Below, in pieces: positions 48,674-56,095 of a stretch of 64,000 nt of DNA. Position 1 is the stretch's first letter. The number at the start of each line of letters is the position of its first letter. Under the pieces are notes generated by a model, which searched no databases, was not told the origin of the DNA, and saw only the letters and a list, made by a program, of their open reading frames with translations. The stretch is from the NCBI RefSeq assembly GCF_000737515.1, contig NZ_CP006587.1:3405001-3469000 (forward strand). The letters are read 5' to 3'. Source of the stretch: Hymenobacter sp. APR13. Its GTDB lineage: Bacteria; Bacteroidota; Bacteroidia; Cytophagales; Hymenobacteraceae. Made by a program: the position numbers and the translations under genes.

Positions 48674-49210
48674 ATGAAAATCCGTTCTACAACCGTGCTG
48701 GGCGTGCGCCACAACGGCCAGGTGGCCCTCGGGGCCGATGGCCAGGCCACCATGGACAAGCACGTGGCCAAGAGCAACGTGCGCAAGGTGCGCAAGCTTC
48801 ACGACGGCAAGGTGGTCACCGGCTTTGCCGGCTCCACGGCCGATGCGTTTCTGCTGCTCGACCGGTTCGAGGAGAAGCTCGGCAACTACAGCGGCCAGCT
48901 GCGCCGCGCGGCCATCGAGCTGGCCAAGGAGTGGCGCAAAGACCAGTACCTGCGCAAGCTGGAAGCCATGATGGTGGTCTGCGACAAGGACGAGCTGCTC
49001 ATCATTGCCGGCTCCGGCGACGTGCTGGAGCCCGATTCCGACGTGGCCGCCATCGGCTCGGGCGCCATGTACGCCCAGGCCGCGGCCCTAGCCCTCAAGA
49101 AGCACGCGCCCCACCTCACCGCCCGCCAGATGGTAGAGGAAGCCCTGCACATCGCCGCCGACATCTGCATCTACACCAACCACAACCTCATGATTGAGGA
49201 GCCGGTATAG
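48674..49210 (+). CDS. hslV: ATP-dependent protease peptidase subunit HslV
   Basis: 178 residues. After a short propeptide (MKIRS) the mature N-terminal threonine precedes 'TVLGVRHNGQVALGADGQ'. The HslV signatures 'KSNVRKVRKLHDGKVVTGFA', 'GSTADAFLLLDRFEEKLG', 'LIIAGSGDVLEPDSDVAAIG', 'SGAMYAQAAALAL' and 'ICIYTNHNLMIEE' are all present. HslV forms the threonine-protease double ring of the HslUV complex and needs the ATPase HslU. No hslU is adjacent, so it must be encoded elsewhere. The gene is bordered by repeats on both sides. Confidence 0.97.
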   Translation: MKIRSTTVLGVRHNGQVALGADGQATMDKHVAKSNVRKVRKLHDGKVVTGFAGSTADAFLLLDRFEEKLGNYSGQLRRAAIELAKEWRKDQYLRKLEAMMVVCDKDELLIIAGSGDVLEPDSDVAAIGSGAMYAQAAALALKKHAPHLTARQMVEEALHIAADICIYTNHNLMIEEPV

Positions 49211-49230
49211 GTGACTAGTGCCTTTCAACA

Positions 49231-49330
49231 AGAACGTCATTCCGAGCTTGCGAGGAATCTCGCTTGCTGACTCAGGAATATAATCCAACGTCAGCACGCA
49301 AGATGCTTCGGCTGCGCCTCTGCATGACCC
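49231..49330. repeat. GAACGTCATTCCGAGC repeat, inverted copy
   Basis: The left arm GAACGTCATTCCGAGCTTGC continues into GAGGAATCTCGCTTGCTGA, and the right arm TCAGCACGCAAGATGCTTCG ends GCATGACC. Loop about 25 nt. It separates hslV from the next gene. Confidence 0.8.
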
Positions 49331-49357
49331 GAGAAACACCATAAACCAAGCACTAAC

Positions 49358-50329
49358 ATGCAAATCACCAACTTCCTCAAGCACCACTACCGCCACTTCA
49401 ACGCCGCCGCGCTGATTGATGCCGCCGAGGGCTACAACAAGCACCTGGCCGAGGGCGGTAAGATGATGATAACGCTGGCCGGCGCCATGAGCACCGCCGA
49501 AATGGGCATCCAACTGGCCGAGCTCATTCGCCAGGACAAGGTGCAGATCATCAGCTGCACGGGTGCCAACCTGGAGGAGGACATCTTCAACCTGGTAGCC
49601 CACGACTTCTACGAGCGGGTGCCCAACTACCGCGACCTGACCCCCGCCGACGAGCAGGCCCTGCTGGAGCGCCACATGAACCGCGTAACCGACACCTGCA
49701 TTCCCGAGGAAGAAGCCATGCGCCGCCTCGAGCACTCGGTGCTGAAGTTCTGGGAAAAGGCCGACAAAGCCGGTGAGCAGTATTTCCCTCACGAGTTCTT
49801 CTACCAGATCCTGAAGTCGGGCGAGCTGGAGCAGTACTACCAGATTGACCCCAAAGACAGCTGGATGCTGGCCGCCGCCGAGAAAAACCTGCCCATCATC
49901 TGCCCCGGTTGGGAAGACAGCACGCTGGGTAACATCTTCGCCGGCCACGTTATTTCCGGCGACATCAAGAACGTGCACACCGTGCGCACCGGCATCGAGT
50001 ACATGATTTACCTGGCCGACTGGTACACCCAGCAGGCTACCGAGGAAAGCAAAGTAGGCTTCTTCCAGATTGGCGGCGGCATTGCCGGCGACTTCCCCAT
50101 CTGCGTGGTGCCCATGCTGCACCAGGACCTGGGCCGCACCTCGGTGCCGCTGTGGGGCTACTTCTGCCAGATTTCGGACTCCACCACCTCGTACGGTTCG
50201 TACTCCGGTGCCGTGCCGAACGAGAAAATCACCTGGGGCAAGCTGGGCCAGGATACGCCCAAGTTCATCATCGAGTCGGACGCTACCATTGTAGCGCCGC
50301 TGGTGTTTGCCATGGTGCTGGGCCAGTAA
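49358..50329 (+). CDS. Deoxyhypusine synthase-like protein
   Basis: 323 residues. The family motifs are 'GGKMMITLAGAMSTAEMGIQ', 'IISCTGANLEEDIFNLVAHD', 'PGWEDSTLGNIFAGHV', 'GGGIAGDFPICVVPMLHQD' and 'SGAVPNEKITWGKLGQD'. The last contains the lysine (K295) equivalent to the catalytic lysine that accepts the aminobutyl group from spermidine. Bacteria lack eIF5A, the classical substrate, so the enzyme may make homospermidine or another polyamine, or modify a different protein. The active-site lysine and the NAD-binding segments are intact. A strong bidirectional terminator follows. Confidence 0.93.
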   Translation: MQITNFLKHHYRHFNAAALIDAAEGYNKHLAEGGKMMITLAGAMSTAEMGIQLAELIRQDKVQIISCTGANLEEDIFNLVAHDFYERVPNYRDLTPADEQALLERHMNRVTDTCIPEEEAMRRLEHSVLKFWEKADKAGEQYFPHEFFYQILKSGELEQYYQIDPKDSWMLAAAEKNLPIICPGWEDSTLGNIFAGHVISGDIKNVHTVRTGIEYMIYLADWYTQQATEESKVGFFQIGGGIAGDFPICVVPMLHQDLGRTSVPLWGYFCQISDSTTSYGSYSGAVPNEKITWGKLGQDTPKFIIESDATIVAPLVFAMVLGQ

Positions 50330-50421
50330 TTGCCGCTACGGCACTGTTGCACCGGTTGTCGTTCAGCGGGGCGCGAGCTACCCAGTTCGCGCCACCGTCC
50401 GGCCACTGCCGACCATAAATG

Positions 50422-50456
50422 AAAAGCCCGCCGCTGAGCTTCAGCGGCGGGCTTTT
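50422..50456. terminator. Bidirectional terminator
   Basis: A 16-bp stem (AAAAGCCCGCCGCTGA with its exact complement) around a 3-nt loop, between convergent genes. A close relative is at 53327-53357 and a diverged one at 51468-51505. Confidence 0.95.
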
Positions 50457-50497
50457 CTGTGTGGGCTTCTCTGTGCGGGCCCTGCAAGCGGCGGCGC

Positions 50498-51403
50498 CTA
50501 CTGCGGCCGGTCCACGGGCGGTGCGGCGTTGCGCTGCTGCTCCTGTTTGGCTTTGGCCTGCTGCTGCACTGATTGTTTGATGCTGGACCAGTTGGAGGTA
50601 AACATCGCTACCATCATCACCACCATCACCATTCCGTAGCCCAGCATAAAGGTCAGGAAGCCGCGCCAGAGGCGGCCCAGCCAGCCCAGGGTGGTATGAT
50701 TGAGCAGGTTGCCATAGGCCCACGAGGCGTAGCCAGTCACCAGCAGCAGCGCGTAGAGGCTGAACGACTGAATCTGGGGCGTGCCGCTGTAGGCGTACGT
50801 GACGGGCAGTAACAATAGCGTAAGGAAGTTATTGATGGCCGTGATGAACGAGGCAATGATGAGGCACTCGGCGTAGTTGTAGCCGCCGCGCCGCAAACAC
50901 AGGCGGGCCGCCAGCGCCCAGGCCGGCACCATGGCCACGTAAAACCAGCTCAGGTACTTCATGAAGAAGGTAGTGGACGAGGCCTGCATCTGATACACGG
51001 CCTCGGGCATGGCCGGGTCGCGGGGCGGCATCATGTCGATGTGCAGCGCTGCGTACAGCAGCGCGTAGAGGCCGGTGATGAAAAACAGCAGCGACAGGGG
51101 CCGGAAGTGGTCGACGCGCTTGCCGGCCAGGTACTCGCGGATGGTAGGGCCCGGCCGGCGAACCATGGTGCGCAGCGTGTACAGAATGCCCTTATCAACG
51201 TGCCAGATGCTGTGCAGCACGTCGTGGGGCATGTCGGCCATCGTGAACCGGTGGGTGTGGTGGGCGTCCTGCCCGCAGCGCCCGCAGAACCGGTCGGGTA
51301 CGGGGTGGCCGCAGTTCAGGCAGGCCGAAGAGGTGTGCGCCGCTTCTGAAGGATGGGACTGGTGCGCGGCAACAGGTGCAGAAACCAAGGAGACGGAGGA
51401 CAT
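50498..51403 (-). CDS. DUF3667 zinc-ribbon membrane protein
   Basis: 301 residues from the ATG at 51403; the longer frame adds only a hydrophobic run from the promoter region. It has an N-terminal zinc ribbon 'ACLNCGHPVPDRFCGRCGQD' (CxxC-x8-CxxC). 'TMADMPHDVLHSIWHVDKGI' and 'TMVRRPGPTIREYLAGKRVD' are the DUF3667 core, followed by five hydrophobic spans ('LLFFITGLYALLYAALHID', 'ECLIIASFITAINNFLTLLL', 'GFLTFMLGYGMVMVVMMVAM'). The Gln-rich tail is cytoplasmic-looking. The function is unknown; it is common in Bacteroidota. Confidence 0.88.
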   Translation of the reverse strand: MSSVSLVSAPVAAHQSHPSEAAHTSSACLNCGHPVPDRFCGRCGQDAHHTHRFTMADMPHDVLHSIWHVDKGILYTLRTMVRRPGPTIREYLAGKRVDHFRPLSLLFFITGLYALLYAALHIDMMPPRDPAMPEAVYQMQASSTTFFMKYLSWFYVAMVPAWALAARLCLRRGGYNYAECLIIASFITAINNFLTLLLLPVTYAYSGTPQIQSFSLYALLLVTGYASWAYGNLLNHTTLGWLGRLWRGFLTFMLGYGMVMVVMMVAMFTSNWSSIKQSVQQQAKAKQEQQRNAAPPVDRPQ

Positions 51404-51467
51404 ACTGTGGAAGGCTGGATGCAGCAGGATGTAGGATTGAAGAATTAATAATACTAAATACTGCATA

Positions 51468-51505
51468 AAAAAGCCCGCTGCTGATAGCCAGCGGCGGACT
51501 TTTTA
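51468..51505 (-). terminator. Terminator after the 133-residue hypothetical gene
   Basis: An imperfect stem AAAAAGCCCGCTGCTG / CAGCGGCGGACTTTTT with two mismatches; the A tract gives a T tract on the minus strand. It begins 4 nt past the stop. Confidence 0.8.
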
Positions 51506-51508
51506 TTT

Positions 51509-51910
51509 TTATGACTGGCTCGGAATATGGATGGTGAAGCTGAAATCGTACTCCCGTCTCAACTCGCCTAAGTGGGTTAGAAGGCTATCGGCTTTAACTC
51601 GTATTTCTTGCCATGCCACAGCTGAACTGATGGAGTCCCAGTGCCAGGCCTCCGGTGGCAGAGCAAGCACGCGGCTCTTGAGCGTAAGCAATTCATCCTT
51701 CAACAATTCGCTCACTTTACCGGTCGTGAAAACTTCTTCAAAAGCCGGATACCGGAAGGCATAATCAAACTCAGCTTCCAACTCAAAAACGGGGTCAAAC
51801 GTGGGCCCAGCGAGTTTCGCCAGATAATCCGGTGAGGCGGCCAGCAGCACCAGCGAATTGTAGAGACAAGAATAGTAATAGGCGGCCTGGGTTTCATGCT
51901 GGGTATGCAT
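51509..51910 (-). CDS. Hypothetical cytosolic protein
   Basis: 133 residues with no signal peptide or membrane span. It starts MHTQHETQAAYYYSCLYNSL and has acidic helices 'PVFELEAEFDYAFRYPAFEE' and 'LLTHLGELRREYDFSFTIHI'. GC content is lower and codons less biased than in the flanking genes, which may mean recent acquisition. It has its own terminator. No motif or family is recognised. It lies 11 nt downstream of nothing but a short gap from the trans-sulfuration gene, so co-transcription with that gene is possible. Confidence 0.7.
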   Translation of the reverse strand: MHTQHETQAAYYYSCLYNSLVLLAASPDYLAKLAGPTFDPVFELEAEFDYAFRYPAFEEVFTTGKVSELLKDELLTLKSRVLALPPEAWHWDSISSAVAWQEIRVKADSLLTHLGELRREYDFSFTIHIPSQS

Positions 51911-51921
51911 ACGGGCTAATG

Positions 51922-53232
51922 TTAGGCCATTTCAACCTCCCGCACCGCTTGCGGCAGGCCCACAGCCTCAAACGCCTGGCTCAGGTCCAGCATCAGGTCC
52001 CGCGGGTCCTCCACGCCGATGCTGAGGCGAATCATCCGGGGAGAGATGCCCATTTCGTGCTGCTCGGCGGGCGTGATGTCGGAGTGGGTCATGGTGGCGG
52101 GGTGCTCCGCCAGGCTTTCGGTGCCGCCCAGGCTCACGGCCAGCTTGATGAGGCGCAGCGCGTTGAGGAAGCGGAAGGCCTCCGCCTCGCCGCCCCGGAT
52201 GTCAAACGAAATCATGGAGCCCGGCGCGAGGCAGTGGCGCTGGTAGATATCCTGCTGCACGGGGCAGTGCTCCAGGTGAGTAAGGTAGTAAGTGCGGGCC
52301 ACCAGCGGGTGCTCCCGCAGCCAGTCGGCAATGAGCTGGGCGGAGGTGGCGGCGCGCTCCATGCGCAGCTTCAGGGTTTCGAGGCTGCGCATCAGCATCC
52401 AGCCGGTGTTAGGGTCGCACATGGTGCCCATAAAGGTGCGCATGGCCTTGATTTCCTTCATGAGGGCGCGGCTGCTGAGGGCGGCGCCGGCAATGAGGTC
52501 GGAGTGGCCGCCCAGAAACTTGGTGGCCGAGTACAGCACCACATCGGCTCCATGCTTAAGCGGGTGCTGGAACACCGGGCCGAGGAAGGTATTGTCTACT
52601 ACCAGACGCACGGGTTTTTCGGCGGTGCTGTGGCGGCGGGCCAGGGCGGCGCAGGCTTCCAGGTCTACGAGGTGGTTGGTGGGGTTGGCGGGCGTTTCCA
52701 CAAACAACATGGCCAGGCGGCCGGGCGCAATACCAGCGGCCAAAGCCTCCATTTCCTGGGGCGTGGCGGTGGGTCGGAAGCCCACGGCCTCGATGCCGAA
52801 CTTGCGCAGCACGTTTTTCAGGAAGAAGTCGGAGCCGCCGTACACGGGCTCGGAGTGCAGCACCACGTCGCCGGGCTGCAGCAGCGCCAGCAGGGTGGTG
52901 CTGATGGCGGCCATGCCCGAGGCGAAGGACGCGGCTTCCTCGGCTTCGTCCCAAAGACAGAGGCGGTGCTCCAGAATTTCCAGGCTGGGGTTGTTGAGGC
53001 GGGAATAAATCAGGCCCATTTCCTCGTCGGGGCGCTGCTGGCGCAGGCCGTAGGCCAGCTCGAAGAAGGCCTTGCCTTCCTCGGCGTTCCGGAACACGAA
53101 AGTGGAGGTCTGGAAAATGGGCGGCTTGATGGCGCCTTCGCTCCAGGCTGGCGTGTAGCCGTAGCTCATCATCAGGCTTTCGGGGTTCAGGCGCTGCCCG
53201 TTGATGCAGGCATGGTCGGCGGGGTTTGTCAT
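51922..53232 (-). CDS. Cys/Met-metabolism PLP enzyme (cystathionine gamma-synthase or methionine gamma-lyase family)
   Basis: 436 residues. The PLP lysine is K238 in 'VVLYSATKFLGGHSDLIAGA'. Phosphate-binding 'YSRLNNPSLEILEHRL' and 'FASGMAAISTTLLALLQPGD' and the 'LFVETPANPTNHLVDL' and 'VVDNTFLGPVFQHPLKHGAD' segments are canonical for the trans-sulfuration fold. The final 'SLGGTESLAEHPATMTHSDI' and 'RLSIGVEDPRDLMLDL' complete it. It is longer than E. coli MetB (386) by an N-terminal extension of about 25 residues. Synthase, beta-lyase and gamma-lyase activities cannot be told apart by eye, and no other sulfur gene is adjacent. Confidence 0.9.
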   Translation of the reverse strand: MTNPADHACINGQRLNPESLMMSYGYTPAWSEGAIKPPIFQTSTFVFRNAEEGKAFFELAYGLRQQRPDEEMGLIYSRLNNPSLEILEHRLCLWDEAEEAASFASGMAAISTTLLALLQPGDVVLHSEPVYGGSDFFLKNVLRKFGIEAVGFRPTATPQEMEALAAGIAPGRLAMLFVETPANPTNHLVDLEACAALARRHSTAEKPVRLVVDNTFLGPVFQHPLKHGADVVLYSATKFLGGHSDLIAGAALSSRALMKEIKAMRTFMGTMCDPNTGWMLMRSLETLKLRMERAATSAQLIADWLREHPLVARTYYLTHLEHCPVQQDIYQRHCLAPGSMISFDIRGGEAEAFRFLNALRLIKLAVSLGGTESLAEHPATMTHSDITPAEQHEMGISPRMIRLSIGVEDPRDLMLDLSQAFEAVGLPQAVREVEMA

Positions 53233-53326
53233 GGGGTGGGTGGGAATGAGGGTGGGAAAAGTTCGGAGGCCTGAAGGTAGGATTTCCTGCCAAGGCCACC
53301 ATTGGGGGCAGGCCCGGCCACAAAAA

Positions 53327-53357
53327 AGGCCCGCCGCTGAACATCAGCGGCGGGCCT
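53327..53357. terminator. Terminator hairpin, bordered by A tract
   Basis: AGGCCCGCCGCTGA pairs perfectly with TCAGCGGCGGGCCT around a 3-nt loop. It lies 25 nt past the OmpA-domain gene stop on the minus strand, with six A on the left (T tract on the minus strand). Confidence 0.92.
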
Positions 53358-53381
53358 GGCAGAAGCAGCGGGTTGCGGCGG

Positions 53382-54761
53382 CTACTTCTTGGTCACGCGC
53401 ACGTCCACGCGGCGGTTCTGGGCGCGGCCCTCGGGCGTGTCGTTGGAGGCAATGGGATGCTCGATGCCGTAGCCCTCCGCCGACACCCGGCCGGGGTCGA
53501 TGCCGTTGTTCATTACGGCTTTGCGGGCGGCGTTGGCACGGTCGGCGCTGAGCAGCAGGTTGGCTTCGGCCTGGCCCTGGTTGTCGGTGTAGCCGCCCAG
53601 CTTCACGGCAGCGTTGGGGAAGGCTTTCAGGATGGCGGCCAGGTTCTTCAGTTGCGCCTGCGACTCGGCCGTGAGCGTCGATTTGCCGGTGTTGAAGTAC
53701 ACCCGTTCCAAGCTCATCCAGCCCTGAGTTTTGTCGTCGCTCACGGACTGGCCGCTGTCGTTCAGGAAATTGAACAGCCGGGCTTCCACCGAAGTGCTGC
53801 CCACGTTCAGGCGGGTGCCGTCGGGCAGGGCCAGGTCGGTGGTGGTGCCGGTGTCGTAGATGTAGTTGCCGCTGGCCGCGTCGTAGCGGCCGGTAGGCGC
53901 AGCGGCGGCGGGAGCGGCCACCATTTGCGTGGTGTCGGGTGGGGCGGCCACAGGATCGGTGGCGGCCGTATCGGGCGTCTTGTTGCAGCCGCGCATAAAG
54001 TAGAACAGGGCTCCCAAACCTAGCAGCAGCAAAATCAGCCAGGGCCAGCGGCTGGGCGAGGTGGCGGCAGTTTCCACCTCACGGGCGGTGCTGCGCATTG
54101 TGTCGGCGGTGCGCTCGGCGGTGTTATGCACCGCGGCGCCTACGTTTTGCGCCGCCGAGCCCAAGCCGGTGGCCGCGGCTCCTGCTCCCAGGCCCAGGCC
54201 GGAAAGCATGCCCCCCAGGCCGCCGGGCAGGCTTCCGAGGGCCCCCATGATGCTGCCGCGCTGGCCATTCAGATACGAGCCAAAGCCGGCCGCATCCAGG
54301 TTGTTGGTGGCGGCGTGGCGGCCCAGCAGCCCCAGCACCACGGGCACGGCCATGTTCAGCAGGCTGCTCACGGTAGAGGTGCGCACCCCGGCCTGCTGGC
54401 TCACGCCTTCCACGGCCGGCGCATAGTTGCTGCCCAGCACAGAGCGCAGCAGCTCACTGCCCTGGTTGAGCAGACTGCCATCGGTGGCCGGGGCGGTGGT
54501 GCTGCCACTGTTCAGTCCGCCCAGCAGGCTGCCCAGGTTGCCCAAGATACCGTTGGAGTGCGCCTGCCGAGCCATGCCAAACAGCGCCTCGCTGCCGCCC
54601 GGCTGCTGTGAGCGGGCAAACAGGCTGCCCAGCACCATGGGCACCACGCTACGCAGGGCCGTGCCAATGCCGCTTTCACTTTCGCCCAGCGCCGTGCTGG
54701 TCTGGCGCACGGTGTCGCCGGCGAAGTAGTCCTGAACGAGTTCCAGAAGATTTTGGCTCAT
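53382..54761 (-). CDS. DUF937-OmpA fusion protein
   Basis: 459 residues from the ATG at 54761. The N-terminal DUF937 region covers about residues 1-190 ('LLELVQDYFAGDTVRQTSTA', 'VVPMVLGSLFARSQQ', 'LLNMAVPVVLGLLGRHAATN', then Gly-rich). A linker and one membrane span follow ('WPWLILLLLGLGALFYFM', about 233-250). The C-terminal OmpA peptidoglycan-binding domain (about 340-459) has 'YFNTGKSTLTAESQAQLKNL', 'KLGGYTDNQGQAEANLLLS' and 'GYGIEHPIASNDTPEGRAQN', ending 'RRVDVRVTKK'. The span puts DUF937 in the cytoplasm and OmpA in the periplasm, linking the inner membrane to the wall. The role is unknown. Confidence 0.9.
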   Translation of the reverse strand: MSQNLLELVQDYFAGDTVRQTSTALGESESGIGTALRSVVPMVLGSLFARSQQPGGSEALFGMARQAHSNGILGNLGSLLGGLNSGSTTAPATDGSLLNQGSELLRSVLGSNYAPAVEGVSQQAGVRTSTVSSLLNMAVPVVLGLLGRHAATNNLDAAGFGSYLNGQRGSIMGALGSLPGGLGGMLSGLGLGAGAAATGLGSAAQNVGAAVHNTAERTADTMRSTAREVETAATSPSRWPWLILLLLGLGALFYFMRGCNKTPDTAATDPVAAPPDTTQMVAAPAAAAPTGRYDAASGNYIYDTGTTTDLALPDGTRLNVGSTSVEARLFNFLNDSGQSVSDDKTQGWMSLERVYFNTGKSTLTAESQAQLKNLAAILKAFPNAAVKLGGYTDNQGQAEANLLLSADRANAARKAVMNNGIDPGRVSAEGYGIEHPIASNDTPEGRAQNRRVDVRVTKK

Positions 54762-54964
54762 AGGGAATAGGGGAGAAGGGTGAGGCAAGCGGCCGTTGAC
54801 CAACGGCTTAGGTCAAGGTATAATTTTTATTATATAATTATTAGATATGCAGCATGTATGCTGAAGCATTGCTAGTTGGGTAATAGCGAAATTGAATAAT
54901 AAAAAGTCATAGAGTTACCGGCCGGCTGCTGGTGACGCGGGGCAGCCGGCCCGGCCGTAACTGC

Positions 54965-54972
54965 TACCTTTG
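54965..54972 (+). promoter_or_regulatory. -7 box TACCTTTG before the TAG-interrupted gene
   Basis: Exact TAnnTTTG match 29 nt before the ATG at 55002, with no clear -33 box. The stretch 54810-54910 upstream is strongly AT-rich. The box supports the view that the broken frame downstream was a real gene. Confidence 0.5.
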
Positions 54973-55001
54973 GCCTGCTTCCTCACCCAGGCCCCTTCGC
55001 C

Positions 55002-55331
55002 ATGCCCCTCGACCCCGCCACCTACCTGCTGCACACCGCCGCCGCCGAAAAGACGACCGTCTACGTCCACCTCGACGAGGATACAGTTGAGGCGTACGAG
55101 GCGCTGCTTATTGCCCAGACCCGCCACCAGAAGCTGTTCATTACGGTAGAGCCGTAGCGGCGCTATCTGGCCCACACCCAGGTGCCAGGCGAGGACGAGC
55201 CCGAAATTGAGTTCCTCACCGACTACGAAGAGGTGGAGGCGCTGCTGGAAGATGCCGGCCTCGACGGAATGCACGACGGCGAGCAGGGTATTCTCTACCA
55301 CAACCTACTGTTCCTGCTCATGAACCCCTAA
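55002..55331 (+). pseudogene. Small acidic protein gene with an in-frame TAG
   Basis: The same frame codes 51 residues from the ATG at 55002 (MPLDPATYLLHTAAAEKTTV to 'QKLFITVEP'), then TAG at 55155-55157, then 57 more residues ('RRYLAHTQVPGEDEPEIEFL' onward, 'GILYHNLLFLLMN') to a TAA at 55329. Codon choice is normal on both sides, and promoter and terminator are present, so the stop looks like a point mutation (for example CAG to TAG) or a base error. The intact product would be about 109 residues, acidic and cytosolic, with no recognised domain. Both halves fall below usual gene-caller limits. Confidence 0.65.
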
Positions 55332-55357
55332 GCCGCCGGGGCTGCCCATATCACGCA

Positions 55358-55394
55358 AAACGGCCCGCCTATCCTGAGGATAAGCGGGCCGTTT
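55358..55394. terminator. Terminator between convergent genes
   Basis: AAACGGCCCGC pairs perfectly with GCGGGCCGTTT, and inside it TATCC/GGATA extends the stem. It serves the broken gene and the membrane protein gene. Confidence 0.9.
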
Positions 55395-55409
55395 GGTGAG
55401 CCAGAGCGG

Positions 55410-55874
55410 CTAGAAGCGGAACAGCGGGCGGGCCGGGTTCCAGATGCCCCACGGAATCATGAGCAGCACCAGCAGCAGCGCAATTGTAAACCAGATGAAG
55501 GCCTTCTTGTGCTTGAGCACCGGGTCGGTGGCTTTCTTGGAAAGCGTGCGGCCCACCTGGGCGGCCACCACGGCCAGCACCATCGTCACGAGGTGCTCCA
55601 CGGCCCAGAAGCGGCCGGTGGGGTCCTTCATCACGGCGCCGCCGGCCGTTTCAAAGGCCTTCACGCCGAACGGGCTCAGGCCGAAGTACAGAATCAGGCC
55701 CAGCAGCAGTTGCAGGTGCATGGAGCCCACGAAGGAAGCGCCCATGCCGTTATCGGCGCCCAAGAAAGGCTTGCGGCCCTGCCATCCCGCAAAAGCGCGG
55801 AAAATGGCAATCAGCCCGAAAATAAGCACGAGCCAGCGGCTCCAGGAATGCAGGACAAGTACGGTTTGGTACAT
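55410..55874 (-). CDS. Four-span membrane protein, possible cytochrome b-like
   Basis: 154 residues with four spans (about 12-28, 47-66, 92-108 and 125-145). Histidines in or near the membrane ('VLVLHSWSRWLVLIFG', 'SMHLQLLLGLILYFGL', 'AVEHLVTMVLAVVAAQVGR', 'KHKKAFIWF') recall b-type heme ligation as in CopD/SirB2-type proteins, but that is a guess. The 'HSWSRWLVL' N-terminus is a common pattern in Bacteroidota. The length and topology are compatible with a small electron carrier or a quinone-linked protein. Confidence 0.7.
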   Translation of the reverse strand: MYQTVLVLHSWSRWLVLIFGLIAIFRAFAGWQGRKPFLGADNGMGASFVGSMHLQLLLGLILYFGLSPFGVKAFETAGGAVMKDPTGRFWAVEHLVTMVLAVVAAQVGRTLSKKATDPVLKHKKAFIWFTIALLLVLLMIPWGIWNPARPLFRF

Positions 55875-55914
55875 GAGCGAAGGTCAGTAGGTGAATTGGT
55901 AAGGGCAAAGCTAC

Positions 55915-56095
55915 TCACGGATTTTTGCGGATTAGCCGGATTGCACGGATTTTGTGGACGCTGTGCTGTGGTGCTACGAATTGCTCGCATGGCTTCGTGG
56001 TACCACTAAACGATAAGTTCAGCCGTCAGCAACGACGGTGGTACCGCGCCGTCCACAAAATCCGCGTAATCCGGCTAATCCGCAAAAATCCGTGA
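55915..56095. repeat. 46-bp inverted repeat (CACGGATTTTTGCGGATTAGC family)
   Basis: 55915-55960 and 56050-56095 are inverted copies (44 of 46). The repeat itself contains CGGATT units in tandem. The right arm ends one base before the 2H phosphoesterase stop. The centre also holds GTGGTACCAC-like pairings. Confidence 0.92.
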
